In this document: piece by piece, positions 23,728-36,295 of the stretch
How positions within the stretch are numbered: the first letter of the stretch is position 1
Layout of the letters: every line of letters begins with the position of its first letter
From: Toxoplasma gondii ME49
Taxonomy: Eukaryota > Apicomplexa > Conoidasida > Eucoccidiorida > Sarcocystidae
Reading direction: 5' to 3'
DNA: 64,000 bases
NCBI RefSeq assembly: GCF_000006565.2
Contig: NC_031474.1
Span: 1 to 64,000 of the forward strand
Made by a program: the position numbers and the translations under genes
Notes under the pieces: generated by a model
The model's database searches: none
What the model saw: only the letters and a program-made list of their open reading frames with translations
What the model was told of the DNA's origin: nothing

Positions 23728-26700
23728 CTACCTGGAACCTGTACGCATATCTAGATAACATTCTTGACCATTCGTTCACCCTCTGCCACCTCGTCTTGCC
23801 TCACTTTCTCATCTTCACATTCTTTCACCGTCATTGGCCCGGTTGATGGTGGTTCTGCTCCAGATTCGGGGAGTTAGGTCCCTGAAGGCAACATTCGCGG
23901 AAACGAAAAGTGCCGCAACAGGCGAAGAAAGTTCTATCCCATTTTAAAACCGAATTATTTCCTCAGAAATGCACTGCCATTTGACAGATCCATTGCCGCC
24001 CTCGTGTCCATCTCCCCTTTGCCCCCGATATTTGCCGGAAGAACCTGTGGACTGAGTCAATCCTTCTTCCTTTACACCTGACCACCATCGTCTAGCGGGC
24101 CGTCCGGTCCCTACAGTACCTTCGGGAAAGCCATCAAGGGAAACGTGCACATGCAAGGGTCAAATCTGATTGCAGCGTCACATGTCAGTCCTCATTTGCT
24201 TGGATCATGTGAGACGAGACGCCCTTCACCATTCGTTCCGCATCATACCTTCCCGCACGTCATCCAGCTTGTTCTCGATTCACATTCTGTCAGGTCCAGT
24301 TGCAGCCCCAATCCTACATGACCAACACTGCTTCTTTACTGTCTCTCCAGTTGGCGTAATCTTGAACAACCTTCTGCCACATATAACAAAAACTATGGAT
24401 ATGGCTGTGGGCCATGGTCAGGCAAGAGGGAGCTTGGCGACAGTCGCGACTGCCTACTCAATGTAGACGAGAGATGAACCCAATGGAATGAATCATTCAA
24501 AATCAGCGTGGCGGTGCCACACAGTCAGAGCCGGTTTCATCGCCGGTTTCACGCTTGCACCAGTCTAACCAAAAGCAGCTCCTCAGAGATAAATCTTTCA
24601 GTAGGTCCAAGGAGGTACGGCCGCATACATCGGGTGAAACAAGGGGAGGTACGTCGAGCTCAGGCGAAATTATTGTGGGGCCGATGGCCGTCCTTCGTCG
24701 CTGTTTAGAAATCAGCGGCGTTCGTGATAAGGAACAAAACAGGTTTGTCGAAAATGCCGGAGAGCGCAAGGACGGTCGCACATTAGAAACAGGATATCGT
24801 TTTCAACTCGTGGCATTTTCCAACATCCAGCGCTTACACGCGGCAAGCAGATATTCGTTTAATGTAAATTTAACCGGTCAGGAAAATTCTTCATATCTGG
24901 CTCCTTCCATCAAGGGTCAAATGTTTACTGATCCGATACTGTCTCTTGTTTGCACCATCGGCGCCATGTGAACAGCTCCTGTCGCCACATATTACTTCCT
25001 GTGCCTGGGCGGGAGCCCCGACAAAACATAAGTCTAAAAGACAAGAACACGTTCCTGTTGCTGCCTAAACCGTGCTCCCACGGCGGCTTCGGACTCTCTC
25101 AGTCCACTCAAAACTTACTAAGGCATACAACTCCATGCGCTAGAATGGCTGATTTCATGGACTTCAAAATAACAAAACCACAATCGACTCTACCTAACTG
25201 TCACATGATTTTAAAAAGAACCTACATAGTTCATTCTTTGTATTCACAATATCTGCACAATGAGATCCTGAATTCATAGTAAAACTGCGACTGACGTATC
25301 TGGACGTTCAAACAACGACCCTCCCGGTTGGTAAACTGCCCATTCCTACTTTGTTTTCCTGTGCGTAATAACAGCGGTCGTCCATGCTACCACGTTAAAC
25401 GTCCTGATTCTCGCGGCACGAACAGAAGCTGCCAACGATACCACAGAGCCGGCCACCATTTGACGATGTCCGTCACGTCATCAAGCCCATCAACAACGCC
25501 GCCGACTCCTGCGTTGGCTACATCCGGCGACAGCAAAACTAGACACCATTTGACACCTGCATGGCAGTCTGTCTTGTGCATGTTGAGACTGACAGCACGA
25601 CCACATATGTTTGCGCGTGCTACCGACAAAGACGTAATGAGAATGATACACCTTCCCCCTCTTCAGCATAAAGTCGTTTAAGTTCATCGCGGACTGGTGT
25701 GGCGCAACCCGTGTCCCACGGATTTAGTGCCTCCCGAATGATCGCGGATACACCTGCTGGTTGTTCCCTGTGATCCGTCCCTTTAATGTGACCTGCCTGC
25801 GGGTCACTTGTTTCATCAAAACGTGGAAACCGTCGCAGGTACTTATCATGATAAGCGAACTCATTAGCTCTCCCCAAGATGCGAGATCCGAGAGTCGAAC
25901 CAACCAATAGTCAATCCTCTCGCCCGCTGCACACCACCAACAGGCCAAAATTCACTTGTCTGTTGCTTGCGCTGGATAGTATGGGGGTGCGTGTCTGCCT
26001 GAGCAGAACGATTCCCTTCGCCATTCTAAATGGAACATATTTTCGACAATGAACCCGTTCCGTCGACACTCGACGCACACCCACGTCAAAGAACACAGAG
26101 TCCGCAAGGGTCTTGAGCGTGCGGCTCATTTTGGATTTAACTGTGATGTCACGGACTGCCAGGTGCGACGGGTGCGTACAGTGAACAGTACCAGTGCAAC
26201 AGCTACAACGAAAACTAGACTCAAATGAGACAAACACATTTAGGACGATTCAACGTGCCTTATATCCAAAAGAGTCGCGTTCCATGCAGGAAACGACAAT
26301 ACCATTTATAGTGCCTTGTCGGCCCTGATATCGTGACTGACCAGGTGAACTAATTGCTATTGTTCTCCTGAATGCACACCACACTGCCTAAGCATTCGCA
26401 CAAACTCCAGAGTTCAATCCGAGTAATGTGTGAGGAGTTGTCACCCAAAAGCACGCCAACCCGTCCTACCTTCTCAAACTGTATATGTACGCGTTCGGAA
26501 CGCGAGAAGACGCGGGTCGGTCGCCTGCCACCATTTGCGCATGCATGCGTCCTTTGAGTGCTCACAACAACTTAACGTTCAAATAGATTCAACATGGACA
26601 AAAACAAATCTGAACATTATGCCTTCATCGTCGCTTATCCACCAACCATAACCAAAACGACGGCATCACATCTCTTTTTGTCACCCACCAATTCGCTGCC

Positions 26701-27069
26701 ACACGTTCTGGCAGTGCACGTATCATGGTTCAGCATCGAATGCCGTTCCTACTTCTTGTCGCTGTAACCCAACCACGCGACAGAGTCGTTCAGCAAAAAG
26801 CAACAGACATCACTAACTGTACCGCCCGCTTTGTGTGCAGGTGGATTCGTAAACCGACAAAGTCGTCCGGGATCATAAACACTCAAAATCCACGGCCATC
26901 TGGAACGAAAACCTGCACGACGTCACTCAACATGTCGGCATGTGCGCTGCCAGATGCCTTCAGTGCCTGTGCCTTTGTGCACACCCAGCACCGTCTGTGT
27001 CTAACACCGGCAGACCAATGAGACGTCGGGAAGGTTGCCATGATCTCCACGTTGCAATCGAGACACCAC
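23728..27069. other. Spacer between X2 and array B
   Basis: After the X2 tail (to about 23,850) no gene can be supported. Frames of 90-140 codons exist (24,503-24,971, 25,620-25,907) but start at non-ATG codons or overlap each other, and have no counterpart elsewhere in the window. Confidence 0.4.
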
Positions 27070-30000
27070 CCAACAAGCACACGAACCGACCCTCACGCTA
27101 CACTGTACCCACAGCGACTTACGATCAACCACGTGTGGTCCGGCCCCGATGAGGACTCCGGCGAGTCCTGGGTCGACTCCATTCTCTCCGCCCTACCTCC
27201 ACCACACTGCAGCCCGCCACGCACCCTCCTCCACTCGTTGCCTACCGCCTGTCCGCGAACGCCACGACTCAGCACGACCGGGGAGTTTTATCAGGCGATC
27301 GCAACCGTTGACTCAGAAGTCGTGATGGACCGCAAGTGCCGTGTTGTGCCATCGCCTGCAGGCTCCCCCGTGGCGCACCCAATAGGGACCGCGCCCGACA
27401 CGGCTCCGCACCGCTTCTCAGTCTCCACCACAGCTCGTCCACACCTGCTGCATCCACTCTGACCACGGTGGACAGATCTGAGAACAATCCAACCTGACAG
27501 CGATTGTTGCCCCTCACCCACCTCCCCCACACATTTCGCAACAACCGCGTGAGGGAATCGGGAGACCCACGTCGCTCCAGCGGCCAGCGACAGGTTCAGG
27601 TCGTCGCGACGTTGGACGTTGCGGTACAGAGCACCAGAGCGAGCGTCTGCATGGTGCATGTTGAGTGCACAGAGGCAGCGCCTGGCTCAGACCCGGCGGC
27701 CGCATCAGGACCCATGAGAGCACAAACACACATATTAGCGCCTCACGCTGGACCCAACATCAACTTCAAATTATGCATTGTCACGCCAACATTCTGCGGT
27801 ACATTTCACACAACGCATGATAATACTGGAGCATTGGTACGCGCACGAACCATAGTAATTCCGCTTTTCAACGCAGACAGGAAACGTGAAAACAGCAATA
27901 CATCTGAGTACCGACGAGGATGTCACGTCGCATGCTCAGGACACAGTTGCCGACGTGATGAAAGCACACCCGTGACTTCATGCGGCGCGGCCACTGCACA
28001 GTCGACGACCAACTCATGAAATGCCTTGTTGTGCCCGGGCCTAACGCCGTGCCATTTGAATGTGTTCGGAAGGTGAATGTCGTCTCCTACGACTCTGTGG
28101 GTCGTTAGGATGTGTTTTGAACCTGCGCCTTCGGACCTGCTCAAGCTGTAAAATAATGCCAAAGCGAAACGGAAATCGAACGCATCAACGGAACGTTGCA
28201 CGCGACTGCCGCAGCACGCTCTCGTTCGACCAGCTGCGCACCCCGCTCGTCGCTTTCCCCCATCCAAGTCTTATCAACAGGCAGAGAATGAGACCAGTGG
28301 TAGCGCGGTGTGCGCGACTCATTTGCTATACAAGAATGACAACACCAGAGATGGGTTCACCCTGTTGCGAACCCTCGATCGATACGAAACGGACACCAGC
28401 ACGTGTCGCCTGCCTCCATGCTGTAGGACCGCGGCCTACTCGCAGTTTCTGCAAGCGAACCACAAAGCCATAGATTTGAGACCAGCAGCTGACACCACCA
28501 ACGGGTGGGTCTTCTCCGCGCGCTCACCACATGAGCCCTTCACCGAACGGAGCACGTCCTCCCGGATTACGAGCCTGGCGATTCCACCACCACTCGCAAC
28601 CACAGCGACGACGCCTTCAAGCATCACAGTCCCGTCCGGGAATCCAGCAGTCACCATCAATGATTGCCTCAACCATTCACTGTCTCCCCCAGCTGGCAAG
28701 ATGCTACAACAGTGAGACGCGAAGCCGGGCCGCCACACGCAGTCCACGTCGACGGTCTTTGCCTGCCCTCAGTGCACCGCTGAATTACTCTCGTTCTATG
28801 ACTCAACAGTTGTCCGGCTCAACACTTGTCTGCCTAACACACCAATCCCACACCCTGACCGCCGCTACAACGACTCCCGATCAACGACGTGTGGTCCGGC
28901 CCCGATGAGGACTCCGGCGAGTCCTGGGACGACTCCATTCTCTCCGCCCTACCTCCACCACACTGCAGCCCGCCACGCACCCTCCTCCACTCGTTGCCTA
29001 CCGCCTGTCCGCGAACGCCACGACTCAGCACGACCGAGGAGGTTTATCAGGCGATCGCAACCGTTGACTCAGAAGTCGTGATGGACCGCAAGTGCCGTGT
29101 TGTGCCATCGCCTGCAGGCTCCCCCGTGGCGCACCCAATAGGGACCGCGCCCGACACGGCTCCGCACCGCTTCTCAGTCTCCACCACAGCTCGTCCACAC
29201 CTGCTGCATCCACTCTGACCACGGTGGACAGATCTGAGAACAATCCAACCTGACAGCGATTGTTGCCCCTCACCCACCTCCCCCACACATTTCACAACAA
29301 CCGCGTGAGGGAATCGGGAGACCCACGTCGCTCCAGCGGCCAGCGACAGGTTCAGGTCGTCGCGACGTTGGACGTTGCGGTACAGAGCACCAGAGCGAGC
29401 GTCTGCATGGTGCATGTTGAGTGCACAGAGGCAGCGCCTGGCTCAGACCCGGCGGCCGCATCAGGACCCATGAGAGCACAAACACACATATTAGCGCCTC
29501 ACGCTGGACCCAACATCAACTTCAAATTATGCATTGTCACGCCGACATTCTGCGATACATTTCATACAGCACATGATAATACTAGAGCATTGATACGCGC
29601 ACGAACCATAGTAATTCCGCTTTTCAACGCAGACAGGAAACGTGAAAACAGCAATACATCTGAGTACCGACGAGGATGCCACGTCGCATGCTCAGGACAC
29701 AGTTGCCGACGTGATGAAAGCACACACGTGACTTCATGCGGCGCGGCCACTGCACAGTCGACGACCAACTCATGAAATGTCTGGTTGTGCCCCGCCTACG
29801 CCCGTGCGTTTGTGTGGGCGTACACGATTCTGATCACCCGTGCCGACGACTGAGGACGATACGTGGGAGCGAGTGGACCTGTGTTTGCATACCAGCTGAT
29901 ACTGCACAACCATGCGGTGGCGAAGTCGGGATACGTTCGGACGACTACTCCTTGCCTTAGAGTCAGCACATTCTCATTCGACGAGCTGCGCACGACGCTC

Positions 30001-33000
30001 TTCTGTCCCCACCTCCCGTGTCCAATAGTCAGTTAGACGAGGAGCAACATGCTAGCGAGGTGTGCGCCACTCATGTTGTAAACACGAATGACGACAGCGG
30101 ACATGGCGTCCGCTCGCGGTGAGACAGCCATCGAGATCAAACGGTACACAACGCCTCTCTCCATACACCGGGATCGCTCCCTACTTGCGACAGCTGCAAA
30201 CGAATCATAACGCAGTACCCGTCAGACCACCGGCTGACACCACCAACGGGTGGGTCTTCTCCGCGCGCTCACCACATGAGCCCTTCACCGAACGGAGCAC
30301 GTCCTCCCGGATTACGAGCCTGGCGATTCCACCACCACTCGCAACCACAGCGACGACGCCTTCAAGCATCACAGTCCCGTCCGGGAATCCAGCGGCCACC
30401 ATCAATGATGCCTCAACCCATTCACTGTCTCCCCCAGCTGGCAAGATGCTACAACAGTGAGACGAGAAGCGGGCCGCCACACGCAGTCCACGTTGACGGT
30501 CTTTGCCTGCCCTCAGTGCACCGCTGAATTACTCTCGTTCTATGACTCAACAGTTGTCCGGCTCAACACTTGTCTGCCTAACACACCAATCCCACACCCT
30601 GACCGCCGCTACAACGACTCCCGATCAACGACGTGTGGTCCGGCCCCGATGAGGACTCCGGCGAGTCCTGGGACGACTCCATTCTCTCCGCCCTACCTCC
30701 ACCACACTGCAGCCCGCCACGCACCCTCCTCCACTCGTTGCCTACCGCCTGTCCGCGAACGCCACGACTCAGCACGACCGAGGAGGTTTATCAGGCGATC
30801 GCAACCGTTGACTCAGAAGTCGTGATGGACCGCAAGTGCCGTGTTGTGCCATCGCCTGCAGGCTCCCCCGTGGCGCACCCAATAGGGACCGCGCCCGACA
30901 CGGCTCCGCACCGCTTCTCAGTCTCCACCACAGCTCGTCCACACCTGCTGCATCCACTCTGACCACGGTGGACAGATCTGAGAACAATCCAACCTGACAG
31001 CGATTGTTGCCCCTCACCCACCTCCCCCACACATTTCGCAACAACCGCGTGAGGGAATCGGGAGACCCACGTCGCTCCAGCGGCCAGCGACAGGTTCAGG
31101 TCGTCGCGACGTTGGACGTTGCGGTACAGAGCACCAGAGCGAGCGTCTGCATGGTGCATGTTGAGTGCACAGAGGCAGCGCCTGGCTCAGACCCGGCGGC
31201 CGCATCAGGACCCATGAGAGCACAAACACACATATTAGCGCCTCACGCTGGACCCAACATCAACTTCAAATTATGCATTGTCACGCCGACATTCTGCGAT
31301 ACATTTCATACAGCACATGATAATACTAGAGCATTGATACGCACACGAACCATAGTAATTCCGCTTTTCAACGCAGACAGGAAACGTGAAAACAGCAATA
31401 CATCTGAGTACCGACGAGGATGCCATGTCGCATGCTCAGGACACAGTTGCCGACGTGATGAAAGCACACCCGTGACTTCATGCGGCGCGGCCACTGCACA
31501 GTCGACGACCAACTCATGAAATGTCTGGTTGTGCCCCGCCTACGCCCGTGCGTTTGTGTGGGCGTACACGATTCTGATCACCCGTGCCGACGACTGAGGA
31601 CGATACGTGGGAGCGAGTGGACCTGTGTTTGCATACCAGCTGATACTGCACAACCATGCGGTGGCGAAGTCGGGATACGTTCGGACGACTACTCCTTGCC
31701 TTAGAGTCAGCACATTCTCATTCGACGAGCTGCGCACGACGCTCTTCTGTCCCCACCTCCCGTGTCCAATAGTCAGTTAGACGAGGAGCAACATGCTAGC
31801 GAGGTGTGCGCCACTCATGTTGTAAACACGAATGACGACAGCGGACATGGCGTCCGCTCGCGGTGAGACAGCCATCGAGATCAAACGGTACACAACGCCT
31901 CTCTCCATACACCGGGATCGCTCCCTACTTGCGACAGCTGCAAACGAATCATAACGCAGTACCCGTCAGACCACCGGCTGACACCACCAACGGGTGGGTC
32001 TTCTCCGCGCGCTCACCACATGAGCCCTTCACCGAACGGAGCACGTCCTCCCGGATTACGAGCCTGGCGATTCCACCACCACTCGCAACCACAGCGACGA
32101 CGCCTTCAAGCATCACAGTCCCGTCCGGGAATCCAGCGGCCACCATCAATGATTGCCTCAACCATTCGCTGTCTCCCCCAACTGGCGAGACGCGAAGCCG
32201 GACCGCCTCACGCAGTCCGCGTCGGCAGTGTTTGCCCGCCCTCAGTGCACCGCTGAAATACTCCCGTTCTACGACTCAACAGTTGTCCGACTCAACACGT
32301 GTCTGCCTAACACACCAATCCCACACCCTGACCGCCGCTACAACGACTCCCGATCAACGACATGTGGTCCGGCCCCGATGAGGACTCCGGCGAGTCCTGG
32401 GACGACTCCATTCTCTCCGCCCTACCTCCACCACACTGCAGCCCGCCACGCACCCTCCTCCACTCGTTGCCTACCGTCTGTCCACGAACGCCACGACTCA
32501 GCACGACCGAGGAGGTTTATCAGGCGATCGCAACCGTTGACTCAGAAGTCGTGATGGACCGCAAGTGCCGTGTTGCGCCATCGCCTGCAGGCTCCCCCGT
32601 GGCGCACCCAATAGGGACCGCGCCCGACACGGCTCCGCACCGCTTCTCAGTCTCCACCACAGCTCGTCCACACCTGCTGCATCCACTCTGACCACGGTGG
32701 ACAGATCTGAGAACAATCCAACCTGACACCGATTGTTGCCCCTCACCCACCTCCCCCACACATTTCACAACAACCGCATGAGGGAATCGGGAGACCCACG
32801 TCGCTCCAGCGGCCAGCGACAGGTTCAGGTCGTCGCGACGTTGGACGTTGCGGTACAGAGCACCAGAGCGAGCGTCTGCATGGTGCATGTTGAGTGCACA
32901 GAGGCAGCGCCTGGCTCAGACCCGGCGGCCGCATCGGGACCCATGAGAGCACAAACACACATATTAGCGCCTCACGCTGGACCCAACATCAACTTCAAAT

Positions 33001-33529
33001 TATGCATTGTCACGCCGACATTCTGCGACACATTTCACACAACACATGATAATACTGGAGCGTTGATACGCACACGAACCATAGTAATTTCACTTTTCAA
33101 CGCAGACAGGAAACGCGAAAACAGCAATACATCTGAGTACCGACGAGGATGTCACGTCGCATGCTCAGGACACAGTTGCCGACGTGATGAAAGCACACCC
33201 GTGACTTCATGCGGCGCGGCCACTGCACAGTCGACGACCAACTCATGAAATGCCTTGTTGCGCCCCGCCTAACGCCTGATGTCTGTGCGCGTAGAAATTG
33301 TTCAGCATCACGTCCGTCGACTCTGTTGTTCATCTCGGCTTGCTTCAAACGTGTGCTTTTGTACCGTCTCAAGCTGGAAAATAATGCCACATCAAAGTGC
33401 GATAAAGATCCTCGAAGCCTGCTTGGTGACGGCCTCAGCATGGTCGCGACGCCCAATTACGCGCTTCTCTTCTCTCTTCCAACCACCCGCGTCCGACCGT
33501 CAGGTAGCCGAGGAGCAACGTGCTAGCGC
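27070..33529. repeat. Satellite array B1 (~1.74-kb units)
   Basis: The landmark GTGGTCCGGCCCCGATGAGG occurs at 27,134, 28,891, 30,635 and 32,364 (spacings 1757, 1744, 1729). Units are nearly identical over most of their length. The part after CATGAAATG occurs in two forms: one in units 1 and 4 (near 28,030 and 33,250), another in units 2 and 3 (near 29,780 and 31,520). The array runs into an N gap. Each unit has a 171-codon plus-strand frame and a 122-codon minus-strand frame, taken as repeat by-products. Confidence 0.92.
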
Positions 33530-33629
33530 NNNNNNNNNNNNNNNNNNNNNNNNNNNNNNNNNNNNNNNNNNNNNNNNNNNNNNNNNNNNNNNNNNNNNNN
33601 NNNNNNNNNNNNNNNNNNNNNNNNNNNNN
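33530..33629. other. Assembly gap (100 N)
   Basis: Exactly 100 N at the B1/B2 junction, a conventional placeholder length, so the true distance between the two sub-arrays is unknown. Confidence 0.99.
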
Positions 33630-35960
33630 CCGACCTCACATACCTCACGACCACATCCTGTCTTCACTCCCATGTGCCGCGTCCACTTATTGCACGTCTC
33701 CTCCTCCTCGCCGCCAACTCCCCACAGACCACCCCTCATGCAAACCAAACCTGACCCACTAGAAACACAACGCAACAGCCGCCCACCAGATCCATCCGTC
33801 GTCCGCAGGGCACTCACCGACTGTTCACAAAGAAAAAACACCAAACACAGTGACGAGTCAAATCGTCCTCAACCCTGTCACCACCCACGCCTTCCCACGT
33901 ACTTCCGACGCATTCCGCAAGCCGCGACCCCCTCACCGCCATCACGCGACACCGGTCTGTGGCCGGGACACCGTCGCCCCGGCATTAGGCTCCCGCGCCG
34001 CTCCTGGATCACCTCCGCCGCCTCAACAGAGTCGTCGTGTCTTCGCTTCCCACTCGGAGACTCAAGTCCGCACCCGCGCCCCGTGGATGGATGGACGACT
34101 AGCGGATCGACCGCCCGCGAACGCAGACAAACAGTACGCTGAACGTGCACCCGCCGTCCGACGATACACGCGACACCTGAGCCAAGCCGCCAAAACGCGA
34201 AAACCAGTCGCACCACGATCCCCGACGTCGACTCCAGCGACACCCTACTCAGGACGATGCCCCTCGTGTAACTCCCGATTCACCCTCCGAACCCGTCGAC
34301 CAATCGTCGTGGCCACTCAGGCCACGTCCCCCGACATCCTCAGACACGAGTAACACATCGCACCGCTGCCTCCCGTCACGGTCTCGCGTACCGGCTCCAC
34401 CTGTCGCAGACGCCACGACGTCGCCTCAAACGTAGGAGGGCCAGCCAGCTCGTGCCGCCGCCAATGCGTACCTGCGACCTCCGACGGCGTTCCCTGGCGC
34501 TCCTTCGCAACTCATGTCTGCACAGTGCATTCGCCTCCCGATTTAGAAGAAGCCCCCCGACCTCCACATACCTCACGACCACATCTGCCTTCACTCCCAT
34601 GTGCCGCGTCCATTCTCTGNNNNNNNNNNNNNNNNNNNNNNNNNNNNNNNNNNNNNNNNNNNNNNNNNNNNNNNNNNNNNNNNNNNNNNNNNNNNNNNNN
34701 NNNNNNNNNNNNNNNNNNNNNNNNNNNNNNNNNNNNNNNNNNNNNNNNNNNNNNNNNNNNNNNNNNNNNNNNNNNNNNNNNNNNNNNNNNNNNNNNNNNN
34801 NNNNNNNCCACCCACGCCTTCCCACGTACTTCCGACGCATTCCGCAAGCCGCGTTTTCCTCACCGCCATCACGCGACACCGGTCTGTGGCCGGGACACCG
34901 TCGCCCCGGCATTAGGCTCCCGCGCCGCTCCTGGATCACCTCCGCCGCCTCAACAGAGTCGTCGTGTCTTCGCTTCCCACTCGGAGACTCAAGTCCGCAC
35001 CCGCGCCCCGTGGATGGATGGACGACTAGCGGATCGACCGCCCGCGAACGCAGACAAACAGTACGCTGAACGTGCACCCGCCGTCCGACGATACACGCGA
35101 CACCTGAGCCAAGCCGCCAAAACGCGAAAACCAGTCGCACCACGATCCCCGACGTCGACTCCAGCGACACCCTACTCAGGACGATGCCCCTCGTGTAACT
35201 CCCGATTCACCCTCCGAACCCGTCGACCAATCGTCGTGGCCACTCAGGCCACGTCCCCCGACATCCTCAGACACGAGTAACACATCGCACCGCTGCCTCC
35301 CGTCACGGTCTCGCGTACCGGCTCCACCTGTCGCAGACGCCACGACGTCGCCTCAAACGTAGGAAAGCCAGCCAGCTCGTGCCGCCGCCAATGCGTACCT
35401 GCGACCTCCGACGTCGTTCCCTGGCACTCCGTCGCACCTCATGTCTGCACAGTGCATTCGCCGCCCGACCTACAAGTGGCCCCCCGACCTCCACATACCT
35501 CACGACCACATCTGCCTTCACTCCCATGTGCCGCGTCCATTCTCTGCACGTCTCCTCCACCTCGCCGCCAACTCCCCACAGACCACCCCTCATGCAAACC
35601 AAACCTGACCCACTAGAAACACAACGCAACAGCCGCCCACCAGATCCATCCGTCGTCCGCAGGGCACTCACCGACTGTTCACAAAGAAAAAACACCAAAC
35701 ACAGTGACGAGTCAAATCGTCCTCAACCCTGTCACCACCCACGCCTTCCCACGTACTTCCGACGCATTCCGCAAGCCGCGACCCCCCTCACCGCCATCAC
35801 GCGACACCGGTCTGTGGCCGGGACACCGTCGCCCCGGCAGTAGGCTCCCGCGCCGCTCCTGGATCACCTCCGCCGCCTCAACAGAGTCGTCGTGTCTTCG
35901 CTTCCCACTCGGAGATACAAATCCCTACCTGCACCCCGTGGAGGGATAGAAGACTAGCGA
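33630..35960. repeat. Satellite array B2 (927-bp units)
   Basis: The landmark CCACCCACGCCTTCCCACG occurs at 33,881, 34,808 and 35,735, spacing exactly 927 each time. GTCTCGCGTACCGGCTCC occurs at 34,381 and 35,308, also 927 apart. About 2.5 units are present, the last breaking off near 35,960. Frames of 150-290 codons here cross N bases or repeat by unit and are not genes. Confidence 0.92.
34620..34807. other. Gap (188 N) inside B2
   Basis: The N run keeps the 927-bp periodicity exactly, so its length matches the masked piece of the unit. It looks like masked low-quality bases or a spanned gap, not an arbitrary placeholder. Confidence 0.95.
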
Positions 35961-36295
35961 GTGGACTACACGCCAACGTAGAATCGCACTATGCCGTCAC
36001 AGTTACCGTCGCTGCGCGCGTGATCTGTTTGCTAAAGTTTGTAAGCATGCATTGGAATATTGAGGTGTACATAAACGGAAGAGTGAAGTGTTCGAAAGCG
36101 ATGGAGTGTGAATACTTGGTCATCGCACGCGCAGCTGACTGAGGTGGAGTCGCACAATAAACCCTCGGTGTTGCGACTGCAACGTTAAGACATTCTACAT
36201 CCCGCACTTACGGGAGTGTCCTGGATGATTGTCGCGACGAGACGTCAACCAAACCACGAGTCACTGGTAGCTTGAGTGATTCTTTGCCCACTTAC
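35961..36295. other. Spacer between array B2 and Y2
   Basis: Unit similarity to B2 ends near 35,960. No gene was seen before the Y2 block. Confidence 0.4.

Noticed and set aside
27504..33248. Four copies of a 171-codon plus-strand frame in array B1
   Set aside because: Differences between copies are mostly amino-acid changing, with no excess of silent changes, which fits non-coding drift in a satellite.
33279..35280. Frames of 250-290 codons in array B2
   Set aside because: They run through 100 or 188 N bases, start partly at non-ATG codons and repeat with the 927-bp unit.
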